From Brevibacillus_F sp035644815 (GTDB lineage: Bacteria; Bacillota; Bacilli; Brevibacillales; Brevibacillaceae), in assembly GCA_035644815.1 (NCBI GenBank), contig DASQNU010000230.1:1-45663 (forward strand): 45,663 bases of DNA, in the 5' to 3' direction. Below the pieces are notes generated by a model. That model saw only the letters and a list, made by a program, of their open reading frames with translations. It ran no database searches and had not been told where the DNA came from. This document shows, one piece after another, positions 32,630-41,672 of the stretch. Made by a program: the position numbers and the translations under genes. Within the stretch, counting starts at the first letter, position 1; every line of letters begins with the position of its first letter.

Positions 32630-34243
32630 ATGAAGCAGACGAACCAAAACTCATCCCATGGTTTTTCGTTGGAAATTCCAGCGCAGTATAACTTTGCGGC
32701 AGAAGTCGAAAAATTTGCCGAGCTGCATCCCGACAAGTTGGCAGTCATCGTTCGCAAGGAATCCGGTGAGGAATCGAAGCTGACCTATCAAGAGTTGATT
32801 CAAAAAGCGAACAAAGTAGCAAACGCCTTCACGGTGTTAGGTGTTACAAGAGGAGATAAAGTGTTGGTGTTGGTTCCCCGTGGAGCACTGGCCTATGAGC
32901 TTTACCTGGGGTTGATCAAGCTGGGGGCTGTAGTGCTCCCGGGATCGGAAATGCTACGCAGCAAAGATATTGAATATCGGGTGAATCACAGCGGAGTCAA
33001 AGCAGTCGTTGGATTTGCCGGTGTCATATCCGAGGTGGAGGCGATTCGAGCCGTATGTCCTTCTGTTCAACATTATGTGATTACAGAGGGAGAGGCAGAA
33101 GGATGGCTTTCATTGGAAGGGCTTACAAGCGCAGCGGACAATCACTTTGAAACAGTACAAACACAATCTGACGAGCTCGCCTTTTTATCCTACACCTCCG
33201 GGACGACGGGCGGACCCAAAGGGGTGATGCACGTCCACGGATGGCCATTCGCTCATCTGGCGGTAGCTGCTACCCAATGGCTGGATGTACGGGAGGAGGA
33301 TATGGTCTGGGCGACCGCAGGGCCTGGCTGGGCCAAATGGATCTGGAGTCCGTTTGTGTCCGCGTTAGGAAAAGGCGCGACCGCTTTTGTGTATACCGGA
33401 CGTTTTTCTCCGGAAACCTATCTCCATTTGCTGGAAACCTATCCGATTACCGTCTTTTGCGCGACTCCCACGGAATATCGGCTTATGGCGAAAATATCCG
33501 ATCTGGATCGCTACAAGATCACAAAGCTTCGCTCCGCCTGCTCAGCAGGGGAACCATTGAATAGAGAAGTCATCGAGACGTTCCGCCGTACTTTCAACAT
33601 TACGGTTAGGGACGGCTACGGGCAGACCGAGAATACATTGCTAGTAGGAACGTTTGTAGGAGTTGAACCGCGTCCAGGCTCGATGGGGAAACCATCACCC
33701 GTCGTAAATGTCGCGATCATCGATGAGCAAGGTCAGGTACTGCCCCAAGGCGAGGTAGGAGACATCGCGATTGAGCGGAATATGGTTGCCTTGTTTAAAG
33801 GGTATTTGAATGATCCAGAGCGAACGCAACGAGCTTTCCGCGGTGATTGGTATGTCACAGGTGACCAGGGGCGTATGGATGAAGACGGTTATATCTGGTT
33901 TGAGGGGCGTTCCGATGACATCATCATTTCCGGCGGCTACACCATCGGTCCGTTTGAGGTAGAGGATGCATTGGTGAAGCACCCCGCCGTTGCCGAATGC
34001 GCAGTTGTAGCCAGTCCGGATCCTGAACGCGGGCATATTGTAAAAGCTTTCGTCGTTCTTAAAAAAGAGAGGGAAGCGTCCGACGATTTGGTCGCAGAGC
34101 TGCAAGAGCATGTGAAACGGTTGACGGCTCCATATAAATATCCGCGAAATATCGCTTTCGTCGAAGAATTGCCAAAGACCGCATCCGGAAAAATTCGCCG
34201 CGTGGAATTGCGCATGCGCGAAAAAACGAAACAATTCGAATAA
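32630..34243 (+). CDS. Acyl-CoA synthetase (AMP-forming, medium-chain type)
   Basis: A 537-aa ANL-superfamily ligase activating a carboxylic acid to acyl-AMP and then acyl-CoA. The phosphate loop YTSGTTGGPKGVMH begins at Tyr188, the adenine motif DGYGQTE and the hinge YVTGDQGRMDEDGY follow, and the C-terminal catalytic Lys lies in KTASGKIRR. It is most like the MACS/AcsM group (YtcI in Bacillus subtilis). GGAGGA lies 7 nt before ATG 32630. The substrate acid is not predictable; the gene is monocistronic. Confidence 0.93.
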   Translation: MKQTNQNSSHGFSLEIPAQYNFAAEVEKFAELHPDKLAVIVRKESGEESKLTYQELIQKANKVANAFTVLGVTRGDKVLVLVPRGALAYELYLGLIKLGAVVLPGSEMLRSKDIEYRVNHSGVKAVVGFAGVISEVEAIRAVCPSVQHYVITEGEAEGWLSLEGLTSAADNHFETVQTQSDELAFLSYTSGTTGGPKGVMHVHGWPFAHLAVAATQWLDVREEDMVWATAGPGWAKWIWSPFVSALGKGATAFVYTGRFSPETYLHLLETYPITVFCATPTEYRLMAKISDLDRYKITKLRSACSAGEPLNREVIETFRRTFNITVRDGYGQTENTLLVGTFVGVEPRPGSMGKPSPVVNVAIIDEQGQVLPQGEVGDIAIERNMVALFKGYLNDPERTQRAFRGDWYVTGDQGRMDEDGYIWFEGRSDDIIISGGYTIGPFEVEDALVKHPAVAECAVVASPDPERGHIVKAFVVLKKEREASDDLVAELQEHVKRLTAPYKYPRNIAFVEELPKTASGKIRRVELRMREKTKQFE

Positions 34244-34252
34244 ACGTGACGC

Positions 34253-34291
34253 GTGGCAGAGAACGTTTCGTAACCGATCGTGCTCTGCCGC
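34253..34291 (+). other. Hairpin after the acyl-CoA synthetase gene
   Basis: GGCAGAG (34255-34261) pairs with CTCTGCC (34283-34289), extended by two pairs outside. No T run follows, so it may be a weak terminator or an operator for the LevR-like gene. Confidence 0.4.
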
Positions 34292-34326
34292 TTGTCTCCT
34301 AAACACTAGTTTCATGGGGGTTCAGG

Positions 34327-37014
34327 ATGAATCGGGTAAAACGAATCGATCAGGTCCATCAAGCGATCCTTCGGTTAGCCTCCAAACAGGGTATTACCGC
34401 ACAGGAACTGTCTGCAGTGTTGGGTCTATCCCGCGCCAATGTGTCGAGTGATTTGAACCAACTGTGGAAGGAAGGGAAAGTAAGAAAAGCGAATGGACGT
34501 CCTGTTCGTTTTCATTCTATCCTGGAGGAAAGCAAGCCTGACGCAATGGAAACCGTGTTTGACAAACTGGAGAACGGAAACAGGAGCCTACATACTTCCA
34601 TCGAGCAAGCAAAGGCAGCCATACTTTATCCGCCTAATGGGATGCATACGTTAATATTGGGAGAAACCGGCGTCGGGAAATCCGCGTTTGCCGGGATGAT
34701 GCATACCTATGCGATGGAGACGAGGAAAGGGAAGCGGGAGATCCCTTTTATCACCTTTAACTGTGCGGATTATGCCAACAATGCGCAATTATTGCTCGGA
34801 CATTTGTTCGGTGTGAAAAAAGGGGCTTATACCGGTGCGGATGCAGACCGCGAAGGCTTGATCCAAAAAGCTAACGGCGGGATTCTGTTTCTCGACGAAG
34901 TGCACAGACTGCCAGCGGAAGGCCAGGAAATGTTTTTTACGTTTATGGATAAGGGGATCTATCGCAGGCTGGGGGAGACGGAGGAGCGCACCGCTACGGT
35001 TCAGGTGATCTCTGCGACTACCGAAAATCCGGAATCGGCTTTGCTCAAAACCTTTATGCGGCGCATCCCGATGGTGATCAAGCTGCCTTCCCTGCGTGAG
35101 CGCGGGTTGAAGGAGCGGTTCAATCTGATCATCCAGTTTTTTCGCGAGGAATCCTTTCGCCTCAAAAAAGAGATACATGTTTCGGCCAATGCCATGCGAG
35201 CGCTGTTGATCTATCCTTGCCCGAACAATATCGGTCAATTGCGGACCGATATTCAGCTTTCGTGTGCAAAAGCATATGCAGACTATATTACATACCACAA
35301 GCAGCAGTTGGAAATCTACAGCAGTGAACTTGCCGAATATATCAAAGAAGGGATGCTGCAGGCAAAAGAATACCGGCAGTCACTGGAAGAACTGATCGGC
35401 AACCACAAGCCGTTTTTTGTGTTTCATCCGGATCAGGAAATCATGCTGTTCGAAAAAGAACCAGCGCCTGACAGCAATAGCCTTTATGAAAACATTGAAA
35501 AAATGGTAAAGGATCTTCGCGAGCGCGGAGTGAGCAATGAAGCCCTGGAGCTCGATCTGGAGAATTACTTTTCCCAATACATTCAGGGCATGAATCGGCA
35601 ATTCCGCAAAATTGATTTGAGCAAAATCCTCCAGCCGGAAATTGTCACCCTGGTCGAACAGATGATTTCATTTGCCCAAAGTAAACTGCAGAAGGAATTA
35701 AGCCAAAAGGTACACCACAGTCTGGCTTTGCATGTCCAGACGCTATTGGAGCGAGTCAAGCGCGGCAAACAAATCGTCAATCCGCAGTTGAATCAGGTCA
35801 GGGCAAAGTATAAGCAAGAGTTCGGGATCGCCCTTGAATGCGTAAAAATGATCGAAGATGCCTTCCAGGTGGATCTGCCAATTGATGAAGCAGGTTTTCT
35901 GACGATGTTTTTCATTTTGTCTGACATGGAAGCAGATGAGGAAAACGAGCTGGTGACCGTCCTTGTCATGACCCATGGAAAGGGTGCGGCTTCCTCGATG
36001 GTGGAAGTCACCAACCGGCTGTTAGATGTGAATTATGCCCAAGCAATTGATTTGCCTTTGGAAGAAGAACCGCAGGAGGCTTTAAAGAAAGCGAAGGAGA
36101 TTGCAAGAGTGGCAAGCAGAAAGGCTGGCATGCTTTTATTAGCTGATATGGGCTCCTTGCTGACCTTTGGCGAAATTATTGAAAAAGAAATGAACATACC
36201 GGTGAAGGTGATACCCCTTGTCAGCACGTTGCATGTCATCGAGGCGACCCGAAAAGCGATGTTGGGCCATTCATTGGCGGAAATCTATCGGGATGTCCGC
36301 AATGTCGCATCTTTTGATATCACGGAAACGCAGACGAAGCAGGCAAAGCAGCTTGCCAACAAGGCCATCATCCTGACTGCCTGCATGACAGGAGAGGGAA
36401 GCGCCCTGGCGATCAAGAATATGCTCCAGCATCATTTGCGCTATGACGAACAGCTTTGTGAAATCATCCCGCTCAATATTGTCGGAAAAGAAGACATGAA
36501 GGATCGTTTGCGTAGATGGAAAAAAGAAAAGAACATCCTTTGTATGATCAGCAGCTTTGCCATCGACAAGGATATTCCTACCTTCAGCATTGAAGACGTC
36601 TTGAATTTAAAGGCCATTCAGGAGATTCAGAAGAAAATCGATGTGGTGGAAACTTATCACCGGATGGGTGAAGTGCTGAATAGCCACGTCAAGCATGCAT
36701 CAGGGGTAGAGCTGGTCGCTGATGTGCGGAACACGTTGGAACAGCTTCAGCAGACACTTGAGCTGCGAATCCCTGAGGATGCCTTGATTGGTCTGTGCCT
36801 ACATATGTGCTGCATGGTAGATCGCTTACTGGCAAATGAAGCAACAGTGACTTCTTCAAAAGCTGGTGAACAGACGATGCCGAATCTCCTCCTGCTCAAG
36901 CAAGTCAGGGCGTGCTTGCATCCTTTGGAAGTGAAGTATGGCATTGTCATTTCAGAAGATGAGCTGTCATTCCTGATGAATTTTCTAGAAAAAACCGAAA
37001 CACTGTCTTGCTAG
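34327..37014 (+). CDS. LevR-type sigma-54 activator with PTS regulation domains
   Basis: An 895-aa regulator of sigma-54 promoters controlled by PTS phosphorylation. In order: helix-turn-helix (about 20-62, SAVLGLSRANVSSDLNQL); AAA+ domain with Walker A GETGVGKS (112-119), the sigma-54 contact loop as GAYTGA (166-171), and Walker B GGILFLDE (184-191); PRD1 about 450-540; EIIA-Man-like domain with His550 (VMTHGKG); an EIIB-like segment with TACMTGEGSA; PRD2 at the end with LCLHMCC. GGGGGTTC precedes the start. It should activate the operon beginning at 37172, whose -24/-12 promoter lies 111-127 bp beyond its stop. Confidence 0.93.
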   Translation: MNRVKRIDQVHQAILRLASKQGITAQELSAVLGLSRANVSSDLNQLWKEGKVRKANGRPVRFHSILEESKPDAMETVFDKLENGNRSLHTSIEQAKAAILYPPNGMHTLILGETGVGKSAFAGMMHTYAMETRKGKREIPFITFNCADYANNAQLLLGHLFGVKKGAYTGADADREGLIQKANGGILFLDEVHRLPAEGQEMFFTFMDKGIYRRLGETEERTATVQVISATTENPESALLKTFMRRIPMVIKLPSLRERGLKERFNLIIQFFREESFRLKKEIHVSANAMRALLIYPCPNNIGQLRTDIQLSCAKAYADYITYHKQQLEIYSSELAEYIKEGMLQAKEYRQSLEELIGNHKPFFVFHPDQEIMLFEKEPAPDSNSLYENIEKMVKDLRERGVSNEALELDLENYFSQYIQGMNRQFRKIDLSKILQPEIVTLVEQMISFAQSKLQKELSQKVHHSLALHVQTLLERVKRGKQIVNPQLNQVRAKYKQEFGIALECVKMIEDAFQVDLPIDEAGFLTMFFILSDMEADEENELVTVLVMTHGKGAASSMVEVTNRLLDVNYAQAIDLPLEEEPQEALKKAKEIARVASRKAGMLLLADMGSLLTFGEIIEKEMNIPVKVIPLVSTLHVIEATRKAMLGHSLAEIYRDVRNVASFDITETQTKQAKQLANKAIILTACMTGEGSALAIKNMLQHHLRYDEQLCEIIPLNIVGKEDMKDRLRRWKKEKNILCMISSFAIDKDIPTFSIEDVLNLKAIQEIQKKIDVVETYHRMGEVLNSHVKHASGVELVADVRNTLEQLQQTLELRIPEDALIGLCLHMCCMVDRLLANEATVTSSKAGEQTMPNLLLLKQVRACLHPLEVKYGIVISEDELSFLMNFLEKTETLSC

Positions 37015-37020
37015 TGTTTT
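36998..37020 (+). terminator. Weak terminator overlapping the regulator's stop codon
   Basis: AAACACT (36998-37004) pairs with AGTGTTT (37013-37019), followed by only four T. The stem includes the TAG stop. Confidence 0.45.
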
Positions 37021-37036
37021 AAAACAAACATTTCGC

Positions 37037-37082
37037 CTGTTTTTTTACAAAACAGTATGGATGTATGCGAAACAGAAGCATA
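37037..37082. promoter_or_regulatory. Candidate upstream activator sites for the LevR-like protein
   Basis: Two inverted repeats lie 45-90 bp before the -24 element: CTGTTTT (37037-37043) with AAAACAG (37049-37055), and TATGC (37064-37068) with GCATA (37078-37082). Position suits an enhancer-type activator. Confidence 0.4.
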
Positions 37083-37097
37083 ATCCCCCCGAGCAAA

Positions 37098-37111
37098 TGT
37101 AAGCGCATTCA
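37098..37111 (+). promoter_or_regulatory. Catabolite-responsive element (cre)
   Basis: TGTAAGCGCATTCA matches the CcpA consensus TGWNANCGNTNWCA at every defined position but one. It sits 13 bp upstream of the -24/-12 promoter, suited to repress it in rich sugar. Confidence 0.65.
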
Positions 37112-37124
37112 TGACTGTAGTGTT

Positions 37125-37141
37125 TTGGCATGAAGATTGCT
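37125..37141 (+). promoter_or_regulatory. Sigma-54 (-24/-12) promoter of the PTS operon
   Basis: TTGGCATGAAGATTGCT contains GG (37127-37128) and GC (37139-37140) with the required 10-nt gap, and fits TGGCAC-N5-TTGCW with one mismatch. It lies directly after a LevR-type activator gene, which makes it very credible. Start of transcription is expected near 37152. Confidence 0.88.
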
Positions 37142-37171
37142 AATAGAAAGAGAAAGGAGGGGGGTGTAACG

Positions 37172-37474
37172 ATGAATATATTGCTGTGTTGTGCAGCGGG
37201 CATGTCTACAAGCCTTTTGGTGACCAAGATGGAGCAGGCAGCGAAGGAAAAAGGCCTCTCCGGTAAAATATGGGCTGTTTCCGTCGATGAGGTCAATAAG
37301 CATTTGGCTGAAGCGGATGTCCTGCTCTTAGGGCCGCAGGTGCGTTACAAGCTGGCACATTTTAAGAAGGAAGCGGAAGTGGCTGGCATTCCATGCGATA
37401 TGATCAATCCAATCGATTATGGGATGGTCAATGGCGCCAAAGTGCTGGACCAGGCATTGAGCATGAAAAAATAA
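37172..37474 (+). CDS. PTS EIIB component, lactose/cellobiose/chitobiose family
   Basis: A 100-aa cytoplasmic phosphotransfer domain. The phosphorylated residue is Cys7 in CCAAGMSTSLL, the classic EIIB-Lac family motif. It passes phosphate from EIIA to the sugar crossing EIIC. The start at 37172 has AAGGAGGGGGG upstream; an in-frame ATG at 37130 overlaps the -24/-12 promoter and cannot be on the transcript. First gene of the operon. Confidence 0.94.
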   Translation: MNILLCCAAGMSTSLLVTKMEQAAKEKGLSGKIWAVSVDEVNKHLAEADVLLLGPQVRYKLAHFKKEAEVAGIPCDMINPIDYGMVNGAKVLDQALSMKK

Positions 37475-37501
37475 TGTGGGCAAAGAATTGGGGGGATTAC
37501 G

Positions 37502-38830
37502 ATGCAGGCGTTCATTTCCTTTTTAGAAAACAGGTTTATGCCCATCGCAGGTAGAGTCGCTGAACAAAAGCACTTGCAGGCGGTGCGGGATGGAATCATT
37601 CTTACTATGCCATTGCTTATTATCGGTTCCTTGTTCCTGATCCTTGGATTCATTCCGATTACCGGTTACGACGAGTTTATGGCCAGTGTCTTTGGAGATG
37701 CATGGCGTACGAAGTTACTGTATCCGGTGAATGCAACTTTTGATGTCATGTCCATCATCGCAGCATTTGGCGTTGCCTACCGACTGGCCGAGAAGTACAA
37801 GGTAGATGCCCTTGCTTCCGGGGCCATTTCAGTATCCGCTTTCTTGCTGGCTACGCCGTTCCAAGTCAGCTTTACGCCGGAAGGGGCAGCGCAGGCCGTT
37901 CAAGTGGGAGGAGCGATACCTGTTGCACTGATGGGCAGCCAGGGCTTGTTCGTCGCCATGCTCGTTGCTATCCTTTCCACAGAAATCTATCGGGTTGTCA
38001 TCCAGAAAAACATCGTCATTAAATTGCCTGACGGTGTGCCGCCAGCCGTTTCTCGTTCGTTTGTTGCCCTTATCCCTGGATTTTTCGTGGTGGTGGCTAT
38101 CTGGCTGATTCGATTGATCATTGAAAATACTTCTTTTGAAAGCGTACACAATATCATCTCGCAGGTCCTTGCTGTACCGCTCGGAGCATTGGGGGGAAGC
38201 TTGTTTGGCGCGATCATCGCGGTGATTCTGGTGCACTTGCTGTGGACGGCTGGGATTCACGGTGCGGCGATTGTAGGCGGTGTCATGAGTCCGATCTGGC
38301 TTTCCTTGATGGACCAAAACCGGGTAGCGTTCCAAGCAGGGCAGGAATTGCCGAATGTCATTACCTCGCAGTTTTTTGATCTGTGGATTTACGCTGGTGG
38401 ATCTGGAGCGACACTGGCGATGGTCGTCTTGATGCTGATCCGCGCGCGCAGCGAACAGATGAAGAGCTTGGGCCGTCTCTCGATTGCACCGGGACTGTTC
38501 AATATTAATGAACCGATCACGTTTGGTATGCCCGTTGTGATGAACCCGCTCATGATGATTCCGTTTATTATTGCACCAGTCGTGCTGGTCATTGTCTCCT
38601 ACGTGGCGATGTCCACGGGACTTGTCGCGAAGCCAAGCGGAGTAGCGGTACCGTGGACGACGCCAATCATCATCGGCGGATATCTGGCTACCGGCGGGAA
38701 AATTTCCGGTGCGGTGCTGCAAATCGTGAACTTCTTCATTGCCATGGCCATCTATTATCCGTTCTTCAGCATGTGGGATAAACAAAAGCTGGCGGAAGAG
38801 AACGCATCGCAAACAACCATTTCAGCTTAG
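37502..38830 (+). CDS. PTS EIIC permease, cellobiose/chitobiose type
   Basis: A 442-aa integral membrane transporter with about ten helices, the sugar channel of the EII complex. The N-terminus (FISFLENRFMPIAGRVAEQ) and FNINEPITFGMPVVMNP segment, which binds sugar, are family signatures; LLWTAGIHGA is also conserved. GGGGGGAT lies before the ATG. It follows EIIB after 27 nt. Sugar specificity between cellobiose and chitobiose is inferred from the ChbG gene next to it. Confidence 0.95.
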   Translation: MQAFISFLENRFMPIAGRVAEQKHLQAVRDGIILTMPLLIIGSLFLILGFIPITGYDEFMASVFGDAWRTKLLYPVNATFDVMSIIAAFGVAYRLAEKYKVDALASGAISVSAFLLATPFQVSFTPEGAAQAVQVGGAIPVALMGSQGLFVAMLVAILSTEIYRVVIQKNIVIKLPDGVPPAVSRSFVALIPGFFVVVAIWLIRLIIENTSFESVHNIISQVLAVPLGALGGSLFGAIIAVILVHLLWTAGIHGAAIVGGVMSPIWLSLMDQNRVAFQAGQELPNVITSQFFDLWIYAGGSGATLAMVVLMLIRARSEQMKSLGRLSIAPGLFNINEPITFGMPVVMNPLMMIPFIIAPVVLVIVSYVAMSTGLVAKPSGVAVPWTTPIIIGGYLATGGKISGAVLQIVNFFIAMAIYYPFFSMWDKQKLAEENASQTTISA

Positions 38831-38875
38831 GATTAGCTTAATCGTTAACAGAAAACTACGGATAAGGGAGAAGAG

Positions 38876-39625
38876 ATGCGGATGAAGCTGATTATCAATG
38901 CCGATGATTTTGGTTATTCCAAGGGGGTCAATCTCGGGATCATGGAAGCCCACAAAAACGGAATCGTCACTTCTGCCACCATGATGTGCAACATGCCTGG
39001 ATTGGCACATGCTGCGGAGTTGGCCAAAGATACGCCCAGTCTTGGGGTCGGCATCCATCTGGTGCTCACATGCGGATCGCCTGTTTCACCGGATGTCCCC
39101 TCGCTCGTGGACGACGCGGGTCTATTCCGGAAAAGACCGGAACAGCTTGAGCACGCAGAGCCAGCGGATATAGAGCGGGAGTTTGTTGCACAGATCGAGA
39201 GGTTTTTGGCGACCGGTTTACGTCCTACTCATCTGGACAGCCACCATCATGTTCATTCTCATGAGAAGGTATTTCCCATTGTGAGAAGACTTGCGGAGCG
39301 CTATCAACTCCCGCTCAGACGCATCTCGATGAACCCGAGTCATGAAGCGTTTTATCAAAGCATCAAGACCACAAATGCCTTTGACGGCAGCTTTTATGGT
39401 GAGCATGTCACGGTCGATACCCTCGCGCACATTTTGCAGCAATATGAAAGCTATGAAACGGTTGAGCTCATGTGCCACCCAGCCTTCATCGATCACTCGG
39501 TGCTGACGGGAAGTTCTTACACGCTTCCACGATCGATGGAGTTGGCTGTATTGACGGATGAGCGTGCGAAAGAAATCATCATGCAAGGCAATATAGAGCT
39601 AATTACGTACAAAGAGATCGTGTAA
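38876..39625 (+). CDS. ChbG/YdjC-type carbohydrate deacetylase
   Basis: A 249-aa YdjC-family enzyme. ChbG of Escherichia coli removes one acetyl group from chitobiose-6-phosphate. Metal ligands are seen in NADDFG (Asp10-Asp11) and HLDSHHHVH, with ELMCHPAF near the C-terminus. ATG at 38876 follows AAGGGAGA; ATG at 38882 is an alternative. Its presence points to N-acetylated substrates, so the operon probably handles chitobiose or a related amino sugar. Confidence 0.9.
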   Translation: MRMKLIINADDFGYSKGVNLGIMEAHKNGIVTSATMMCNMPGLAHAAELAKDTPSLGVGIHLVLTCGSPVSPDVPSLVDDAGLFRKRPEQLEHAEPADIEREFVAQIERFLATGLRPTHLDSHHHVHSHEKVFPIVRRLAERYQLPLRRISMNPSHEAFYQSIKTTNAFDGSFYGEHVTVDTLAHILQQYESYETVELMCHPAFIDHSVLTGSSYTLPRSMELAVLTDERAKEIIMQGNIELITYKEIV

Positions 39626-39651
39626 CTTAGCGGATAGGTGGGAAGAACGAG

Positions 39652-39978
39652 ATGGAGTATGCAGAATCTGTGTTTCAAATCATTTTGTACGGCGGTAACG
39701 CCAGAAGCTCTTCGATGGAAGCGATCGGTTTTGCAAAGCAAGGCGACTTCACAGCAGCTCACAATGCGTTGGAGCAGGCAGCAAAGGAGTTTCAAAAAGC
39801 GCATGAGATCCAGACCTCTCTCATTCAAAGAGAGGCTGCCGGAGAAAAAACAGAAACGACCTTGCTGATGATCCATGCCCAGGATCACCTGATGAACGCC
39901 ATTACGGTGCGGGATATGGCTGTTGAATTTGTTGAGCTTTATGAAACGATCTACCTAAAAGGAGGCGTTACCAAATGA
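39652..39978 (+). CDS. PTS EIIA component, lactose/cellobiose family
   Basis: A 108-aa all-helical trimeric phosphocarrier. The motif HAQDHLM gives His75 as the phosphorylated residue and Asp78 as the metal ligand of the trimer core. It takes phosphate from HPr and hands it to EIIB. Its last codons overlap the next gene (ATGA, 39975-39978). Start has GGTGGGAAG upstream. Confidence 0.94.
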   Translation: MEYAESVFQIILYGGNARSSSMEAIGFAKQGDFTAAHNALEQAAKEFQKAHEIQTSLIQREAAGEKTETTLLMIHAQDHLMNAITVRDMAVEFVELYETIYLKGGVTK

Positions 39979-41303
39979 GCGGATTGAAAATTGCAACGAT
40001 TGGTGGGGGATCCAGCTACACACCGGAATTGGTTGAAGGCTTTATCAAACGATATGATGAGCTGCCGATCAAAGAGCTCTGGCTGGTAGATATTCCTGCC
40101 GGGGAAGAAAAACTAAAAATTGTGGGAGCACTGGCCAAACGCATGGTAGAAAAAGCCGGTTTGCCGATCGAGGTGCATCTGACACTGGACCGAAGAGCCG
40201 CGTTAGCCAATGCTGATTTTGTCACGACACAATTTCGTGTTGGCCAATTGGACGCAAGAGCGAAGGATGAACGCATTCCATTGAAATATGGGGTCATCGG
40301 CCAAGAGACGAATGGTCCGGGTGGATTATTCAAAGGATTGCGCACCATCCCGGTAATTCTGGAGATTTGCAAGGAGATGGAGGAGCTGTGTCCGGATGCT
40401 TGGCTTGTCAACTTTACGAATCCGGCCGGAATGGTGACAGAAGCGGTGCTGCGCTATAGCAATATCAAAAAGGTGGTAGGTCTTTGCAACGTGCCAATCG
40501 GGATGCGGATGGGCGTTGCCAAGATGCTGGAGGTCGAACCAGAGCGGGTCTGGATCGATTTTGCGGGCTTGAACCATATGGTATACGGGTTGAATGTATA
40601 TCTGGATGGGAAAGTCATCACAGATGAGTTTATCGATCGCTTGACGAGCGCGGAGTCCGGAATCACGATGCGAAATATTGTGGACATGGGCTGGAACAGG
40701 GAATTCATCAAGGCGCTGAAAATCTTGCCTTGCCCGTATCACCGCTATTATTATCAGACCAGCAAAATGCTGGAACACGAGCTTGCTGCTGCCGAAAAAG
40801 AAGGAACACGCGCAGAAGTGGTCAAGCAAGTGGAAGCTGAGTTGTTTGAAATGTATAAAGATCCCGAATTGAACGTGAAACCGCCGCAGCTGGAAAAACG
40901 CGGAGGCGCATTTTACAGCGATGCTGCCTGCAGTCTGATCACCTCGATTTATAATGACAAGCGAGACATTCAGCCAGTCAATACGATCAATAACGGAGCG
41001 ATTGCCAGCATTCCGGCTGATTCTGCGATTGAAATCAATTGTGTAATCACGAAGGACGGTCCTAAGCCGATTGCGATCGGTGACTTGCCGGTGCCTGTTC
41101 GCGGGCTTGTGCAGCAGATCAAATCGTTCGAACGAGTGGCTGCAGAAGCGGCAGTTACCGGTGATTATGGAACAGCTTTGCTGGCCATGACGATTAATCC
41201 GCTTGTCCCGTCAGATGAGGTAGCACAGAAGATCCTGGATGAGATGCTGGAGGCACATAAAGAATATTTGCCACAATTCCAACTCGCGCATATCCAAGGC
41301 TGA
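39975..41303 (+). CDS. 6-phospho-beta-glucosidase, GH4 family
   Basis: A 442-aa NAD- and Mn-dependent glycosidase that cleaves the phosphorylated disaccharide by redox-assisted elimination. N-terminal Rossmann motif IGGGSSYTPE (9-18), NFTNPAG, the metal Cys in LCNVPIGM and metal His in GLNHMVYG are all present. Related to CelF/ChbF and LicH. The start overlaps the EIIA stop by 4 nt and AAAGGAGG lies just before. It completes uptake to hexose phosphates. Confidence 0.94.
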   Translation: MSGLKIATIGGGSSYTPELVEGFIKRYDELPIKELWLVDIPAGEEKLKIVGALAKRMVEKAGLPIEVHLTLDRRAALANADFVTTQFRVGQLDARAKDERIPLKYGVIGQETNGPGGLFKGLRTIPVILEICKEMEELCPDAWLVNFTNPAGMVTEAVLRYSNIKKVVGLCNVPIGMRMGVAKMLEVEPERVWIDFAGLNHMVYGLNVYLDGKVITDEFIDRLTSAESGITMRNIVDMGWNREFIKALKILPCPYHRYYYQTSKMLEHELAAAEKEGTRAEVVKQVEAELFEMYKDPELNVKPPQLEKRGGAFYSDAACSLITSIYNDKRDIQPVNTINNGAIASIPADSAIEINCVITKDGPKPIAIGDLPVPVRGLVQQIKSFERVAAEAAVTGDYGTALLAMTINPLVPSDEVAQKILDEMLEAHKEYLPQFQLAHIQG

Positions 41304-41407
41304 CTTGCAGGAAAGAGCAAAATGTGGTACAAAGACAGTTGATCCAGATCGTATCACGATTTGCTCAACCATACTGTTACGTGGATAGTGAAAGGGGAAT
41401 TAACCAA

Positions 41408-41662
41408 ATGGTATCAAAACAAGTAACCATCGCACACGAACATGGACTGCATGCACGGCCAGCTACGCTGTTCGTAAATACAGCCAAACAATTTGCTTCT
41501 TCCATCGAGATCGTAAAAGGCGAGAAAAAAGCGGATGGCAAGAGCATTCTGGGTGTCATGGCATTGGCAGTGAAACATAACGAGACAGTGGAGCTCGTCA
41601 CAAATGGTCCAGACGAGCAAGAAGCACTCGATAAACTCGCGGAGCTTTTGGCTACTCCGTAA
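41408..41662 (+). CDS. HPr-family phosphocarrier protein
   Basis: An 84-aa HPr. Both functional residues are at their standard numbers: His15 (GLHARPATLFV), phosphorylated by enzyme I, and Ser46 (GKSILGVMAL), the HprK/CcpA regulatory site; Crh proteins lack the His. Start 41408 is chosen over the in-frame 41324 because HPr homology begins here, with GGGG 10 nt upstream. No ptsI follows. Either this is the cell's main HPr displaced from ptsI, or a second HPr dedicated to the operon. Confidence 0.94.
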   Translation: MVSKQVTIAHEHGLHARPATLFVNTAKQFASSIEIVKGEKKADGKSILGVMALAVKHNETVELVTNGPDEQEALDKLAELLATP

Positions 41663-41672
41663 CAAAAGTAGG

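Noticed and set aside
37130..37171. Upstream in-frame ATG for EIIB
   Set aside because: It lies within the -24/-12 promoter, upstream of the predicted transcript start.
37829..38812. 327-codon minus-strand ORF opposite EIIC
   Set aside because: His/Arg/Asp-rich shadow of a hydrophobic protein gene.
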